Below are positions 1 to 10,842 of a DNA stretch of 64,000 nt, one piece after another. This DNA is from Thinopyrum elongatum. Lineage: Eukaryota > Streptophyta > Magnoliopsida > Poales > Poaceae. The position numbers were made by a program, and so were the translations under genes. Every line of letters begins with the position of its first letter. Within the stretch, counting starts at the first letter, position 1. Location of the stretch: positions 239,332,807-239,396,806 of the forward strand of contig CM022300.1 of assembly GCA_011799875.1 (NCBI GenBank), written 5' to 3'. The notes beneath the pieces are model-generated. The model ran no database searches. It had not been told where the DNA came from and worked only from the letters and a program-made list of their open reading frames with translations.

Positions 1-54
1 TTCACTTTTCTTTCATGCACCATGCTGGTATGATATAGTCCATGGTTGATTTAT

Positions 55-275
55 AGAATGCTCATTGCACTTCACTTATATCTTTTGAGTATGGCTTTGT
101 AGAATGCTTCATGTGCTTCACTTATATCATTTGAAGTTTGGATTGCCTGTTTCTCTTCACATAGAAAACCGTTATTTGTAGAATGCTCTTTTGCTTCACT
201 TATACTTATTAGAGTGTGGTATTTTGTAGAAATAATTAAACTCTCTTGCTTCACTTATATCTATTTAGAGAGTCA
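55..275 (+). repeat. Degenerate tandem repeat, about 60-bp unit
   Basis: Four diverged units carry a core like TAGAATGCT followed by TGCTTCACTTATAT. They begin near 55, 109, 177 and 228. The repeat lies in the non-coding 3' part of element G1. No function is evident. Confidence 0.6.
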
Positions 276-1216
276 ACAGGAATTGGTCAATTGCATGGTT
301 TTTCATAAAATCCTACATAAAACTTATGGATCACTGAATATGTTATGTTTGATTCCTTGCAATAGTTTTGTGATATAGAGATGGTAATATGTGGGAGGTA
401 CTAGTAAATGGTTGTGGTTAGTAAGAATATTGGTGTTAAGGTTTGTGATTACCGAAGCATGCACGTATAGTCTCTCGTTATGCTATGAAGTTGGAGCATG
501 ATTTATTATTGATTGTCTTCCTTATGAGTGGTGGTCGGGGACGAGCGATGGTCTTTTCCTACCAATCTATCCCCCTAGGGGCATGCGTAGTAGTACTTTG
601 CTTCGAGGGCTAATAAACTTTTGCAATAAGTATATGAGTTCTTTATGACTAATGTGAGTCCATGGATTATACACACTCTTACCTTTCCGCAATTTGCTAG
701 CCTCTACGATACCGTGCATTGCCCTTTCTCACCTCAAGAGTCGGTGCAAATTTCGTCGGTGTATCCAAACCCCGTGATATGATACGCTCTACCACACATA
801 AGCCTTATTATATCTTCCTCAAAACAGCCACCATACCTACCTATTATGGCCCTTCTATAGCCATTCCGATATATATTGCCATGCAACTTCCACCGCTTCC
901 ATTTTGATGACTTGAGCATTCATTGTCATATTGCTTTGCATGATCGTAAGATAGCTAGCATGATATTTACATGGCTTTTCCATTTTTTGATATCGTTGTT
1001 ATGCTAGATCATTGCACATCCTGGTACACTGCCAGAGGCATTCATATAGATTCATACTTTGTTATAGGTATCGAGTTGTAATTTTTATTTCTTTTGAGTT
1101 ATAAGTAAATAGAAGTGTGATGATCATCATTATTCATTTTTAGAGCATTGCCCCAGTGAGGAAAGGATGATGGAGACTATGATTCCCCCACAAGTCGGGA
1201 TGAGACTCCGGACAAT

Positions 1217-1309
1217 GAGAGAAAAGAAAAAAAAGAAAAAGAAAAAAAGAGAAGAAAAAGAAAAAAAAGAAAAAAAAGAAAAGAAAAAGAAAAAAACAAA
1301 GAGAGAAGG
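1217..1309 (+). repeat. Purine-only (A/G) low-complexity tract
   Basis: About 90 bases are almost entirely A and G with runs of A, in the untranslated part of element G1. It is much longer than the functional polypurine tract at 2004-2019 and about 700 bases from the LTR, so it is probably microsatellite expansion rather than the main priming site. Confidence 0.8.
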
Positions 1310-2003
1310 GGCATGCTAGTTCCACACTTGTGCTTCAAAGTAGCACCATGTTTTTCATATAGAGAGCCTTATATGTTGTCACTTTCATATACTAGTGGGA
1401 AATTTTCATTATAGGATTAGATGCACACCCACTTAGTTTTCATGTTGAGCTTTCATACACTTATAGCTCTTAGTGCATTCGTTGCATGGCAATCCCTACT
1501 CCTCACGTTGATATCAATTGATGGGCATCTCCATAGCCCGTTGGTTAGCCGCGTCGATGTGAGACTTTCTTACTTTTTTGTCTTCTCTATATTTACCCCT
1601 ATCATCATACTCTATTCCACCCATAGTGCTATATCTATGGCTCGCGCTCATGTATTGCGTGAGGGTTGAAAAAGTTGAAGCGCGTTAAAAAGTATGAACC
1701 AATTGCTCGGCTTGTCATTGGGGTTGTGCATGATAAATACTTTGTGTTAAGAAGACAGAGCATGACAAGACTATATGATTTTGTAGGGATAGCTTTCTTT
1801 AGTGTTGATATTTTGAAAGACATGATTGTTTGTTGGGATGCCTGAGTATTGATGTCTTTATGTCAAATTATAGACTATTGCTTTGAATCACTTATGTCTT
1901 AATATTCATGCCATGATTAGATATATGATCAAGTTTATGCTAGGTAGCATTCCACATCAAAAATTATCTTTTTATCATTTACCTACTCAAGGACGAGCAG
2001 GAA

Positions 2004-2019
2004 TTAAGCTTGGGGATGC
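2004..2019 (+). other. Polypurine tract of G1
   Basis: The motif TTAAGCTTGGGGATGC lies directly against the LTR start TGATACGTC. The same motif occurs reversed at 60111-60125. It would prime plus-strand DNA synthesis. Confidence 0.85.
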
Positions 2020-3508
2020 TGATACGTCTCCGTCGTATCTATAATTTTTGATTGTTTCATGCCAATATTATACAACTTTCACATACTTTTGGCAACTTTT
2101 TATATGATTTATTGGACTAACCTATTGATCCAGTGCCCAGTGCCAGTTCCTGTTTTTTGCATGTTTTTTGTTTCGCAGAAAATCCATATCAAACGAAGTC
2201 CAAATGCAATAAAATTTTACGGAGAATTATTTTCGAATATTTGTGATTTTTTGGAGTTGGAATCATCAGAAGAGGGGGCCCACAGTGACCACAACCGACC
2301 AGGGCGCGCCTGGGGGCCTAGGCGCGCCCAGGTGTCTTATGCCCACCTCGTACGTCGGTTGGAGCTCTACTTCGGGCGCAAGGAAGCTTATATCCGAAAA
2401 AAATCGTGTTAAAATTTCAGCGCAATCGGAGTTACAGATCTCCCAGAAATTAAGAAACGGTTTTCGGCCAGATTTGGGGAATGCAAAATAGAAGAGAACA
2501 GAGAGGAAGATCCAATCTCAGAGGGGCTCCCGCCCCTCTGACGCCATGGAGGCCATGGACCAGAGGGGGAACTCTCCTCCCATCTAGGGGGAGGCCAAGG
2601 AAGAAGAAGAAGGAGGGGGGCTCTCTCCCCCTCTCTCCCGGTGGCGCCGAAGTGCCGCCGGGGCTAGGATCGTGACGGCGATCTACATCAACAATCTTGC
2701 TACCGTCTACACCAACTTTCTCCCCCTCTATGCAGTAGTGTAACACCTCTTCTCCCTGCTGTAATCTCTACTTAAACATGGTGCTCAACTCCATATATTA
2801 TTTCCCAATGATATTTGGCTATCCTATGATGTTTGAGTAGATCCGTTTTGTCCTATGGGTTAATCGTGATCTTGGTTGGTATGATTGTATATTTTATTTA
2901 TGGTGCTATCCTACGGTGCCCTCCATCTCGAGCAAATGTGAGGGATCCCCGCTTTAGGGTGTTGCAATATGTTCATGATTCGCTTATGGTGGGTTGCGAG
3001 AGTGACAGAAGCTTAAACCCGAGTAAGTGGGTTGTTGCGTATGGGATAAAGAGGACTTGATACTTAATGCTATGGTTGGGTTTCACGACCTTAATGATCT
3101 TTAGTAGTTGCGGATGCTTGCTAGGGGTCCAATCATAAGTGCATATGATCCAAGTAGAGAAAGTATGTTAGCTCATGCCTCTCCCTCATGTAAAATTGCA
3201 AGGATGATTACCGGTACTTGTTATCGATTGCCTAGGGACAAATGACTTTTTTGTTGACAAAAGCTATCCACTTTTATTACCTTGCAATTTATTCGTAGTT
3301 TTATTCTCGCAAAGTACTCGTAGTTTTATTCTTGCAAAATAGTTTTATTCTTGTTTTAGGTAAAGCAAATGTCAAGTGTGCGTAGAGTTGTATCGGTGGT
3401 CGATAGAACTTGAGGGAATATTTGTTCTGCCTTTAGCTCCGTGTTGGGTTCGACACTCTTATTTATCAAAAAAGGCTACAAACGATCCCCTATACTTGTG
3501 GGTTATCA
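2020..3508 (+). repeat. 3' LTR of Gypsy G1
   Basis: The repeat starts TGATACGTCTCC and ends TGTGGGTTATCA (TG...CA borders), 1489 bp. The U3 side carries the block reading CAGTGCCCAGTGCCAG, also seen in the LTR at 60896. A GC-rich segment near 2280-2680 contains the GGCGCGCC-like sequence common in this group. The five bases to the right are GTCAC, the candidate target duplication, but the partner is outside the window. Confidence 0.88.
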
Positions 3509-3804
3509 GTCACCACGCCGTTGTGCTACCGGAACTCATCCACTACTTCACTATCTTGCTGGATCAAGAAGGCGAGGACGTCACCGAGCTGAACGTGTGC
3601 TGAACGCGGAGGTGCCGTACGTTCGGTACTCGATCAGTTGGATCACGAAGAAGTTCGACTACATCAACCGCGTTACTAAATGCTTCTGCTTACGGTCTAC
3701 ACGGGTACGTAGACACACTCTCCACTCTCGTTGCTATGCATATCCATGATAGATCTTGCGTGTACGTAGAATTTTTTTTGTTTTCCATGCAACGTTTCCC
3801 AACA
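3509..3804 (+). repeat. 3' tail of a BARE/Angela/WIS-type Copia LTR
   Basis: This segment ends in GCAACGTTTCCCAACA, the characteristic 3' end of Angela-type LTRs. The same end appears in reverse at 23113. Only about 296 bp of an LTR near 1.8 kb remain. G1 abuts it on the left, consistent with G1 having inserted into this LTR. On the right it runs straight into the middle of the LTR of element A. Confidence 0.8.
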
Positions 3805-4301
3805 CTTCGTAAGGGACTGATTTGGATCCAAATGTGTAATGCTATGGTTAGATTTTATCTTAATACTTTTCTTGTAGTTGCAGATGCTTACGAGGGGGTT
3901 AATCATAAATGTGAGGTTTGTTCAAGTAAGAACAACACCCAAGCACCGGTCCACCCACATATCAAATTATCAAAGTAGCGAACGCAAATCAAACCAACAT
4001 GATGAAAGTGACTAGATGAAATTCTTGTGTACCCTCAAGAATGCTTTGCTTAATATAAGAGACCATTTTGGCCTGTCCTTTTCCACAAAAGGATTGGGCT
4101 ACCTTGTTGCACTTTATTTACCGTTACCGTTACTTGTCCGCTACAAATTATCTTGATATGAAACTACCTGTTACCGACTATTTCAGTGCTTGCAGAAAAC
4201 ACCTTGCTGAAAACCACTTGTCATTTCTTCTGCTCCTCATTGGGTTCGACACTCTTACTTAGAAAGGACTACAATTGATACCCTATAATTGTGGGTCATC
4301 A
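3805..4301 (+). repeat. Truncated 5' LTR of element A
   Basis: This segment matches 11865-12361 of the 3' LTR closely and lacks the first two thirds of the repeat. It ends at GTGGGTCATCA, immediately before the priming site. The missing part was lost where the Angela LTR tail now lies. Confidence 0.88.
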
Positions 4302-4312
4302 AGACTCTTTTC

Positions 4313-4330
4313 TGGCCCATTGCCGGGGAG
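4313..4330 (+). other. Primer-binding site of element A (degenerate)
   Basis: TGGCCCATTGCCGGGGAG lies 11 bases after the LTR end. It corresponds to the better preserved TGGCGCCGTTGCCGGGGAG in element B (47499), complementary to a plant tRNA 3' end, probably tRNA-Asp. Internal mismatches would weaken priming. Confidence 0.8.
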
Positions 4331-4406
4331 TGAAGCGCTCTTGGTAAGTGGAAAGTGGTAAGGAAAAATGTATACCACGTGCTGAAATTTATTGTCACTT
4401 GTTACT

Positions 4407-5220
4407 ATGGAAAACCATCCTTTGAGGGGTTTGTTCGGGGTATCTTCACCTCGACCCAAAGCACAATTAGTTGCACCTCAACCTACTGCACCTACTGAAA
4501 ATATTGGTTATGAAATTCCTTAGGGTATGATAGAACAACTGCTAGCTAATCCTTATGCAGGAGATGGAACTGAACATCCTGATATGCACTTGATATATGT
4601 GGATGAAATTTGTGGATTATTTAAGCTTGTAGGTTTACCCGAAGATGAAGCTAAGAAGAAGGTTTTCCCTTTATCTTTGAAGGGAAAAGCATTGACATGG
4701 TATAGGCTATGCGATGATATTGGATCTTGGAACTGGAATCTATTGAAATTGGAATTTCACCAAAAAATTTATCCTATGCATCTAGTTCATCGTGATCGGA
4801 ATTATATATATAATTTTTGGCCTCGTGAAGGAGAAAGTATCGCTCTAGCTTGGGGGAGGCTTAATTCAATGTTATATTCATGCCCCAATCATGAGCTCTC
4901 GAGAGAAATTATTATTCAGAACTTTTATGCTGGGCTTTCTCGTGATGATCAATCCATGCTCGATACTTGGGATCTTTTAGAAAGAATTAAACACAACTCT
5001 AAAGATTGGTAACTCGACAAAGGTAAAGAGTCAAGTATCAAGCTTGAATTTGATTGTGTTAAATCTTTTATGAATACTGATGCTTTTCACAAGTTTAGCA
5101 CTAAATATGGACTTGACTCTGAGATAGTAGCCTCTTTTTGTGAATCTTTTGCTACTCATGTTGATCTCGCTAAGGAGAAGTGGTTTAAATATCATCCCCC
5201 TATTAAAGAAGAAATTAAAG
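4407..5220 (+). pseudogene. gag: gag pseudogene of element A
   Basis: The reading frame opens at ATG 4407 with MENHPLRGLFGVSS. In the homologous frame of element B it opens with MENNPLRGL. The retrotransposon gag core follows (KGKALTWYRL near 4680, then FWPREGES). Two in-frame stops break it, TAG at 4521 and TAA at 5010, after which the same frame continues from 5013 into the linker before protease. The product would form the virus-like particle in the cytoplasm. No zinc-knuckle motif was seen. Gag and pol appear to share one frame, as expected for Athila-type elements. Confidence 0.85.
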
Positions 5221-6200
5221 TACCGGTCATAGTTAAAGATGAAACTATTATTTACAATGTTGATCCAGTTGTGCCTACTGCTTATATTGAAAAACCACCT
5301 TTCCCTGTTAGGATAAAGGAACATGCTAAGGTTTCAACTGTGGTTCGCAAGAGTAATATTAAAGCACCTAAACCTTCTGAGCAAATTAAAGTAGAACCTA
5401 GTGTTGCTATCGTTAAAGATCTCCTAGTGAAAAATATTGATGGGCATGTTATTTACTTCTGTGATGAAGCTGCTAGAATTGCTAAGCCCGATGAAAAAGA
5501 TAAACATAGGCCTATTGTTGGCATGCCTATTATCTCAGTTAAAATAGGAGATCATTGTTATCATGGTTTATGTGACTTAGGTGCTAGCTTGAGTGCTATT
5601 CCTTTTACCTTATACCAAGAAATTATGGATGACATACACCCGCTGAAATAGAAGACATAGATGTTACTATTAAACTTGCTAATAGAGAGACCATCACACC
5701 ACTTGGAATTGTTAGAGATGTTGAAGTCTTCTGTGGGAAAATAAAATACCCTACTGATTTTCTAGTTCTTGGTTCCCCACAAGATGACTTTTGTCCCATT
5801 ATCTTTGGTAGACCTTTCTTGAACACCGTTAATGCTAAAATAGATTGTGAGAAACAAACTGTCGGTGTTAGCTTTGGTGATGAGTCTCATGAGTTTAATT
5901 TCTCCAAGTTTAATAGACAACCTCATAACAAAGAATTACCTAGTAAGGATGGAATAATTGGCCTTGCTTCTATTGTCGCGCCTCCTACTGATCCACTAGA
6001 ACAATATTTGCTAGACCATGAAAATGATATGCATATGCATGAAAGAAATGAAATAGATAAAATTTTCTTTGAACAACGACCTCTGCTCAAACACAATTTC
6101 CCTATTGAAATTCTAGGAGGTCCTCCTCCATCTAAAGGTGATCCTGTGTTTGAATTAAAAAAATTGCCTGACACTTTGAAATATGCTTATCTCGATGAGA
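5221..6200 (+). pseudogene. pol: Protease region of element A pol, frameshifted
   Basis: The aspartic protease core CDLGASLSAIP is at about 5571-5603, with DLGAS as the active-site motif. The second half of the domain (IIFGRPFL near 5800) lies in a different frame because of a one-base shift near 5633, just upstream of the stop at 5651. The protease would cut the Gag-Pol polyprotein. The linker from 5900 to 6200 is charged and leads into RT. The same region is open without interruption in element B (48501-49838), which supports the assignment. Confidence 0.85.
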
Positions 6201-7680
6201 AAAAGATATATCCTGTTATTATTAGTGCTAACCTTTCAGAACATGAACAAGAAAGATTATTGGAAATTCTGAAGAATCACCATGCTGCTATTGGATATAC
6301 TCTTGATGATCTTAAGGGCATTAGTCCCACTCTTTGTCAGCACAAGATTAATATGGAACCTGATGCTAAACCCGTTGTTGATCATCAACGACGTTTGAAT
6401 CCTAAGATGAAATACGTGGTAAGAACTGAAATATTAAAACTTCTGGAAGCAGGTATAATCTATTCCATAGCTGATAGTAGATGGGTAAGTCCTGTTCTTG
6501 TGTCCCTAAGAAGGGAGGTATTACTGTTGTTCCTAATGATAAAAATGAACTTATTCCACAAAGAATTGTTACTGGTTATAGAATGGTAATTGATTTTAGA
6601 AAATTAAATAAAGCAACTAGAAAAGATTATTACCCTCTGCCTTTTATTGATCAAATGCTAGAAATATTATCTAAGCACACACACTTTTGTTTTCTTGATG
6701 GATATTCTGGTTTTTCTCAAATACCTGTTTCACAATCTGATCAAGAGAAAACCACCTTTACTTGCCCTTTTGGAACTTATGCTTATAGACGTATGCCTTT
6801 TGGTTTATGCAATGCACCTGCTACCTTATAAATATGTATGACTGCTATATTCTCTGATTTTTGTGAAAAGATTGTTGCGGTTTTCATGGATGATTTTTCT
6901 GTTTATGGAACTTCTTTTGATGATTGCTTAAGCAACCTTGATCAAGTTTTGCAGAGATGTGAGCAAAATAATCTTGTCTTGAATTGGGAGAAGTGCCACT
7001 TTATGGTTAATGAGGGTATTGTCTTGGGGCATAAGATTTCTGAACGAGGTATTGAAGTGGATAAAGCTAAAGTTGATGCAATTGAGAAAATGCCATGTCC
7101 TAAAGATATTAAAGGTATTCGTAGTTTCCTTGGTCATGCTGGTTTCTGTAGGAGATTTATTAAAGACTTCTCTAAAATTTCTAGGCCTCTTACAAATCTT
7201 TTACAAAAGAATGTTCCATTCGTTTTTGATGATGATTGTGTAGAAGCCTTTGAAACACTTAAGAAAACCTAAACTTCTGCACCTATTGTTCAACCACCTG
7301 ATTGGAACTTGCCTTTTGAAATTATGTGTGATGCTAGTGATTATGTTGTTGATGCTGTTCTAGGACAAAGAGTTGATAAGAAATTAAATGTTATTCATTA
7401 TACTAGCAAAACTCTAGACAGTGCCCAAAGAAATTATGCTACTACTAAAAAAGAATTTTTAGCAGTTGTGTTTGCTTGTGATAAATTCAGATCTTATATC
7501 ATTGATTCCAAAGTAATTGTTCACACTGATCATGCTGCTATAAAATATCTTATGGAAAAGAAAGATGCTAAACCTAGACTCATTAGGTGGGTTCTTTTGC
7601 TACAAGAATTTGATTTACATATCACCGATAGGAAAGGAGTTGAGAACCCCGTAGCTGATAACTTGTCTAGGTAAGAGAAT
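6200..7680 (+). pseudogene. pol: Reverse transcriptase and RNase H region of element A
   Basis: The RT starts near LRDLKGISPTLCQHKI-like sequence at 6310 and includes GYRMVIDFRKLNK (6571), FLDGYSGFSQIP (6690) and the catalytic box as FMDDFSVYG (about 6884). RNase H follows, with [10 protein letters not shown] at 7315 and TDHAAIKYL at 7528. A shift near 6493 and stops at 6829, 7270 and 7672 break the frame; the last three lie in one frame. The activity would be RNA-templated DNA synthesis and removal of the RNA strand in the particle. The catalytic motif itself is still readable. Confidence 0.9.
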
Positions 7681-8836
7681 ATTCTTGATGACCCACTACC
7701 TATTGATGATAGCTTTCCTGATGAGCAATTAGCTGCAATAAGTGTTTCTCACAATACTCCTTGTTATGCTGACTATGCTAATTATAGTGTTGCTAAATAT
7801 ATACCACCTTGTTTTACATATCAACAAAAGAAAAAATTCTTCTATGATTTAAGACATTACTTTTGGGATGACCCACATCTTTATAAAGAAGGAGTAGATG
7901 GTATTATTAGATGTTGTGTACCTGAGAATGAACAGGAACAAATCCTACGGAAATGTCACTCCAAAGCTTATGGAGTGTATCATGCGGGAGATAGAACTGC
8001 TCACAAGGTATTGCAATCTGGTTTTATTGGCCTACTCTCTTCAAGGATGCCCGTAAGTGTGTTTTATCTTGTGATGAATGCCAAAGAATTGGTCATATCG
8101 GTAAGCGTCAGGAAATGCCTATGAATTATTCACTTGCCGTTGAACCATTTGATGTTTGGGGTTTTGATTATATGGGACCTTTTCCTTCCTCTAATGGGTA
8201 TACACATATTTTGGTTGCTGTTGATTATGTTACTAAGTGGGTAGAAGCTATTCCAACTAGTAGTGATGATCATAACACTTCCATTAAAATGCTTAAAGAA
8301 GTTATTTTCCCAAGGTTTGGAGTCCTTAGATATTTAATGACTGATGGTGGTTCACACTTTATTCATGGCGCTTTCCATAAAATGCTTGCTAAATATGATG
8401 TTGACCATAGACTTGCTTCACCCTGTCATCCTCAATCTAGTGGTCAAGTTGAACTTAGCAATAGAGAAATAAAAGTAATATTACAAAAAACTGTCAATAG
8501 GTCCCGAAAGAATTGGTCTAAGAAATTAGATGATGCACTTTGGGCCTACAGAACAGCATATAAAAATCCTATGGGTATGTCTCCGTATATAATGGTTTAT
8601 GGAAAAGCTTGTCATTTGCCTCTTGAGTTAGAACATAAAGCATATTGGGCAATTAAAGAACTTAATTATGATTTCAAACTTGTCGGTGAAAAGAGGTTAT
8701 TTGATATTAGCTCATTAGATGAATGGAGAACCCAAGCTTATGAAAATGCCAGATTATTTAAAGAAAAAGTTAAAAGATGGCATGACAAAAGAATCCAAAA
8801 GCGGGAATTCAAAGTTGGGGAATATGTTCTTCTTTC
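7681..8836 (+). pseudogene. pol: Integrase region of element A
   Basis: The zinc-binding region (histidines near 7960-7990, CDECQRIGH near 8075) is split by a one-base shift near 8024. The catalytic core is open from 8115: first Asp in GFDYMGPF (8160), second Asp in TDGGSHF (8340), and Glu in SGQVELSNREI (8440), which complete a DDE triad. The C-terminal GEYVLL motif (8820) appears just before the frame leaves the family pattern at about 8830, so the end of pol is lost or replaced. The enzyme would insert the cDNA into the chromosome. Confidence 0.9.
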
Positions 8837-8875
8837 TTGCTATTTTCTGTCGGATTTGTCAAGCCAGGCATCATG

Positions 8876-9271
8876 TCTTCTCCCTCCTCCAACAAAGTAG
8901 AAGAGGATGCTTGGTTGATGAAGATAGAACTAAAGAGAGAGGAACCAAAGGAAACCATCAAGGGTGATAAGGTCAAAGAGGTTGCGGCAGATCAAGCTCC
9001 AGTAGTAGGGCAGGCCGTTCCAGCAGGAGAAGAAGAAGATATCCTTCAACCATACTATGATCATCTTACCCCTATTGAAATTGAAGCTTTTAAGACCATT
9101 GAAACGGTTCGTGTGCAAAATAAATATCTCACTCGTGAAAATATTCTGTTGCAAGAGCAAATCATCGCCCTCCGGAGCATCATTCGTAGATTGGAGTACC
9201 TCCTGAGCCTAAAGTGTGACACTACCTCATCACCACTGCAATCATCATCTTCCCCACCAAAGGATACTTGA
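8876..9271 (+). CDS. Intact extra ORF after pol (envelope position), unknown function
   Basis: This is the only uninterrupted long frame in element A. The frame is open from 8837, but the ATG at 8873-8875 starting MSSPSSNKVEED is the likelier start than the earlier alternative codon. Visible features are a lysine- and glutamate-rich N-terminal half, an acidic GEEEDILQPYYDHL segment, a helical heptad-like stretch near residues 85-120 (KYLTRENILLQEQIIALRSI) and a serine-rich tail. No signal peptide or membrane segment is seen, so it is not an obvious envelope protein. It sits where Athila elements carry their third ORF. Function unknown; a coiled-coil structural or host-interaction protein is a guess. 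Confidence 0.55.
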   Translation, partial: SSPSSNKVEEDAWLMKIELKREEPKETIKGDKVKEVAADQAPVVGQAVPAGEEEDILQPYYDHLTPIEIEAFKTIETVRVQNKYLTRENILLQEQIIALRSIIRRLEYLLSLKCDTTSSPLQSSSSPPKDT

Positions 9272-10828
9272 TTACATGGTATGGGCACTCCCCTTGGCTT
9301 GTGCCAAGCTTGGAGGAGGTGCCCCGATATCGTATCACCACCACTTTCTTTGCCTTTATCTATTTTAGTTTGATCTTTAGTTATCCTACGATTTAGTTGA
9401 ATAAAAGTTTAGTTCGATCTATTTTTTAGTGCTTGCTTAGTGATCTATCTATGTAATCGTGTGCGAGATATATAATAAAGAGTAGTTTGAGTTTTGTTTC
9501 TTTACTTTTATGTTTCAATAAAAAGAAAGGAAAATAAATGGAAAAGATCATATGCTAATCCTATGGTAAGTAATGACATCACATAATGAAAAGTATAAGT
9601 GGTAAAATTTATTGGAGATTGACAAACATAGTGTTGGTCAATGATGCAATTCATGAAAGAATTAATAAGGGAAGAGAAGATCCACATGCAAATACACTAT
9701 CTTGGACATCTTTTATGATTGTGAGCCCCCATTAAATATTATATGTCAAAATTGTTGATGTTGGACAAGGAAGACACCATAATGATTTATGTTTGTTCAT
9801 ATTCACATAGAAGTTATATTGTCATGGATCCTTCAACATGTGGTGCTTGCGCAATATCTTTGCTAGCCAAAAACTCCGCACTAAGTAGAGATACTACTTG
9901 TGCATCCAAAAACCCTTAAACCCAAAATCTTATTTTGAGAGTCCACCATACCTACCTATGGATTAAGATCCTTCAAGTAAGTTGTCATCGGTGCAATAAG
10001 GCAATAAAAATTGCTTCTAAATGTCTTGGATCATTTAGTGTAAGAGAAAATTGAGTGTTGTACAAACTTGTGATGGCAAACTAATAAAAGCGACAGACTA
10101 CATAATAAAGGTTGCTATCATAAGGGGAAATATAACATGACATTCTTTTGCATTAAGGGATTTGGCATACAAACAAAAATCGCATGGCAACCTCTGCTTC
10201 CCTCTGCGAAGGGCCTATCTTTTACTTTTATTATATTTACTTTTATGCAAGAGTCAAAGTATTCTTCCCTATTCCTTTTTATTTTCTCTTTTTGCAAGCA
10301 TCATGTGGCGAGGAAAGATCTAGGCACAAATATCCAGTTGGATATGAGTGAGCATGAGTTACTATTGTTGACATCACCCCTGAGGTGAATACGTTGGAAG
10401 GCGAAACTATAAGCCCCTATCTTTCTATGTGTCCGGTTGAAACTTTTTGTTCATGGGTATGCTGTGAGTGTTAGCAATCATAGAAGGTTAAATGATGGTT
10501 GAGTATGTGGACTTGCCAAAAGGCTCCAATATGTGACCCTTCCTGAAAATATGATGAATTGTAGTTGCAAAGTTGACTCAGAACATAGTTTGTTAGTTTT
10601 CAATAGAGTTTATGCTTTATACTTCAATGTTGTGATGAATTGTTACTTGTTCATGAGAAGTTATATGATAAAAGTTGTGTGATAAAGTTTTATGTTAAAG
10701 TTCTTTGCTGTTATAATAATAAGCATGATGCTTCTATGTCCGTATTTTGTCTTTATTGACACCTCTCTCTCTAAGCATGTGGACATGTTTTTCTATTTCA
10801 GTTTTTCGCTTGAGGACAAGCAAGGTCT
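9272..10828 (+). other. Non-coding 3' region of element A
   Basis: This A/T-rich stretch of 1.55 kb lies between the extra ORF and the polypurine tract. The open frames in it are short and without recognisable motifs. I see no second element nested in it. Confidence 0.7.
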
Positions 10829-10842
10829 AAGCTTGGGGGAGT
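10829..10842 (+). other. Polypurine tract of element A
   Basis: AAGCTTGGGGGAGT lies directly before the LTR start TGATACGTCC. Confidence 0.85.

Larger units (their letters stand above)
1..3508 (+). mobile_element. 3' portion of a plus-strand Gypsy LTR retrotransposon (G1)
   Basis: The window opens inside the internal region of this element. A polypurine tract and a full 3' LTR follow, so orientation is plus. No gag or pol is visible in 1-2019, and the only open frames are short and without family features. The stretch 1311-2019 is homologous, in reverse complement, to 60111-60895, the 3' end of another element in this window, so both belong to one family or to close relatives. I infer the abundant Triticeae Sabrina/WHAM/Fatima type group; the exact family is not assigned. 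The 5' part lies outside the window. Confidence 0.85.

Noticed and set aside
1140..1325. Phenylalanine-rich minus-strand frame
   Set aside because: Translation of the purine tract.
8876..9271. True envelope gene
   Set aside because: No signal peptide, transmembrane segment or cysteine pattern.
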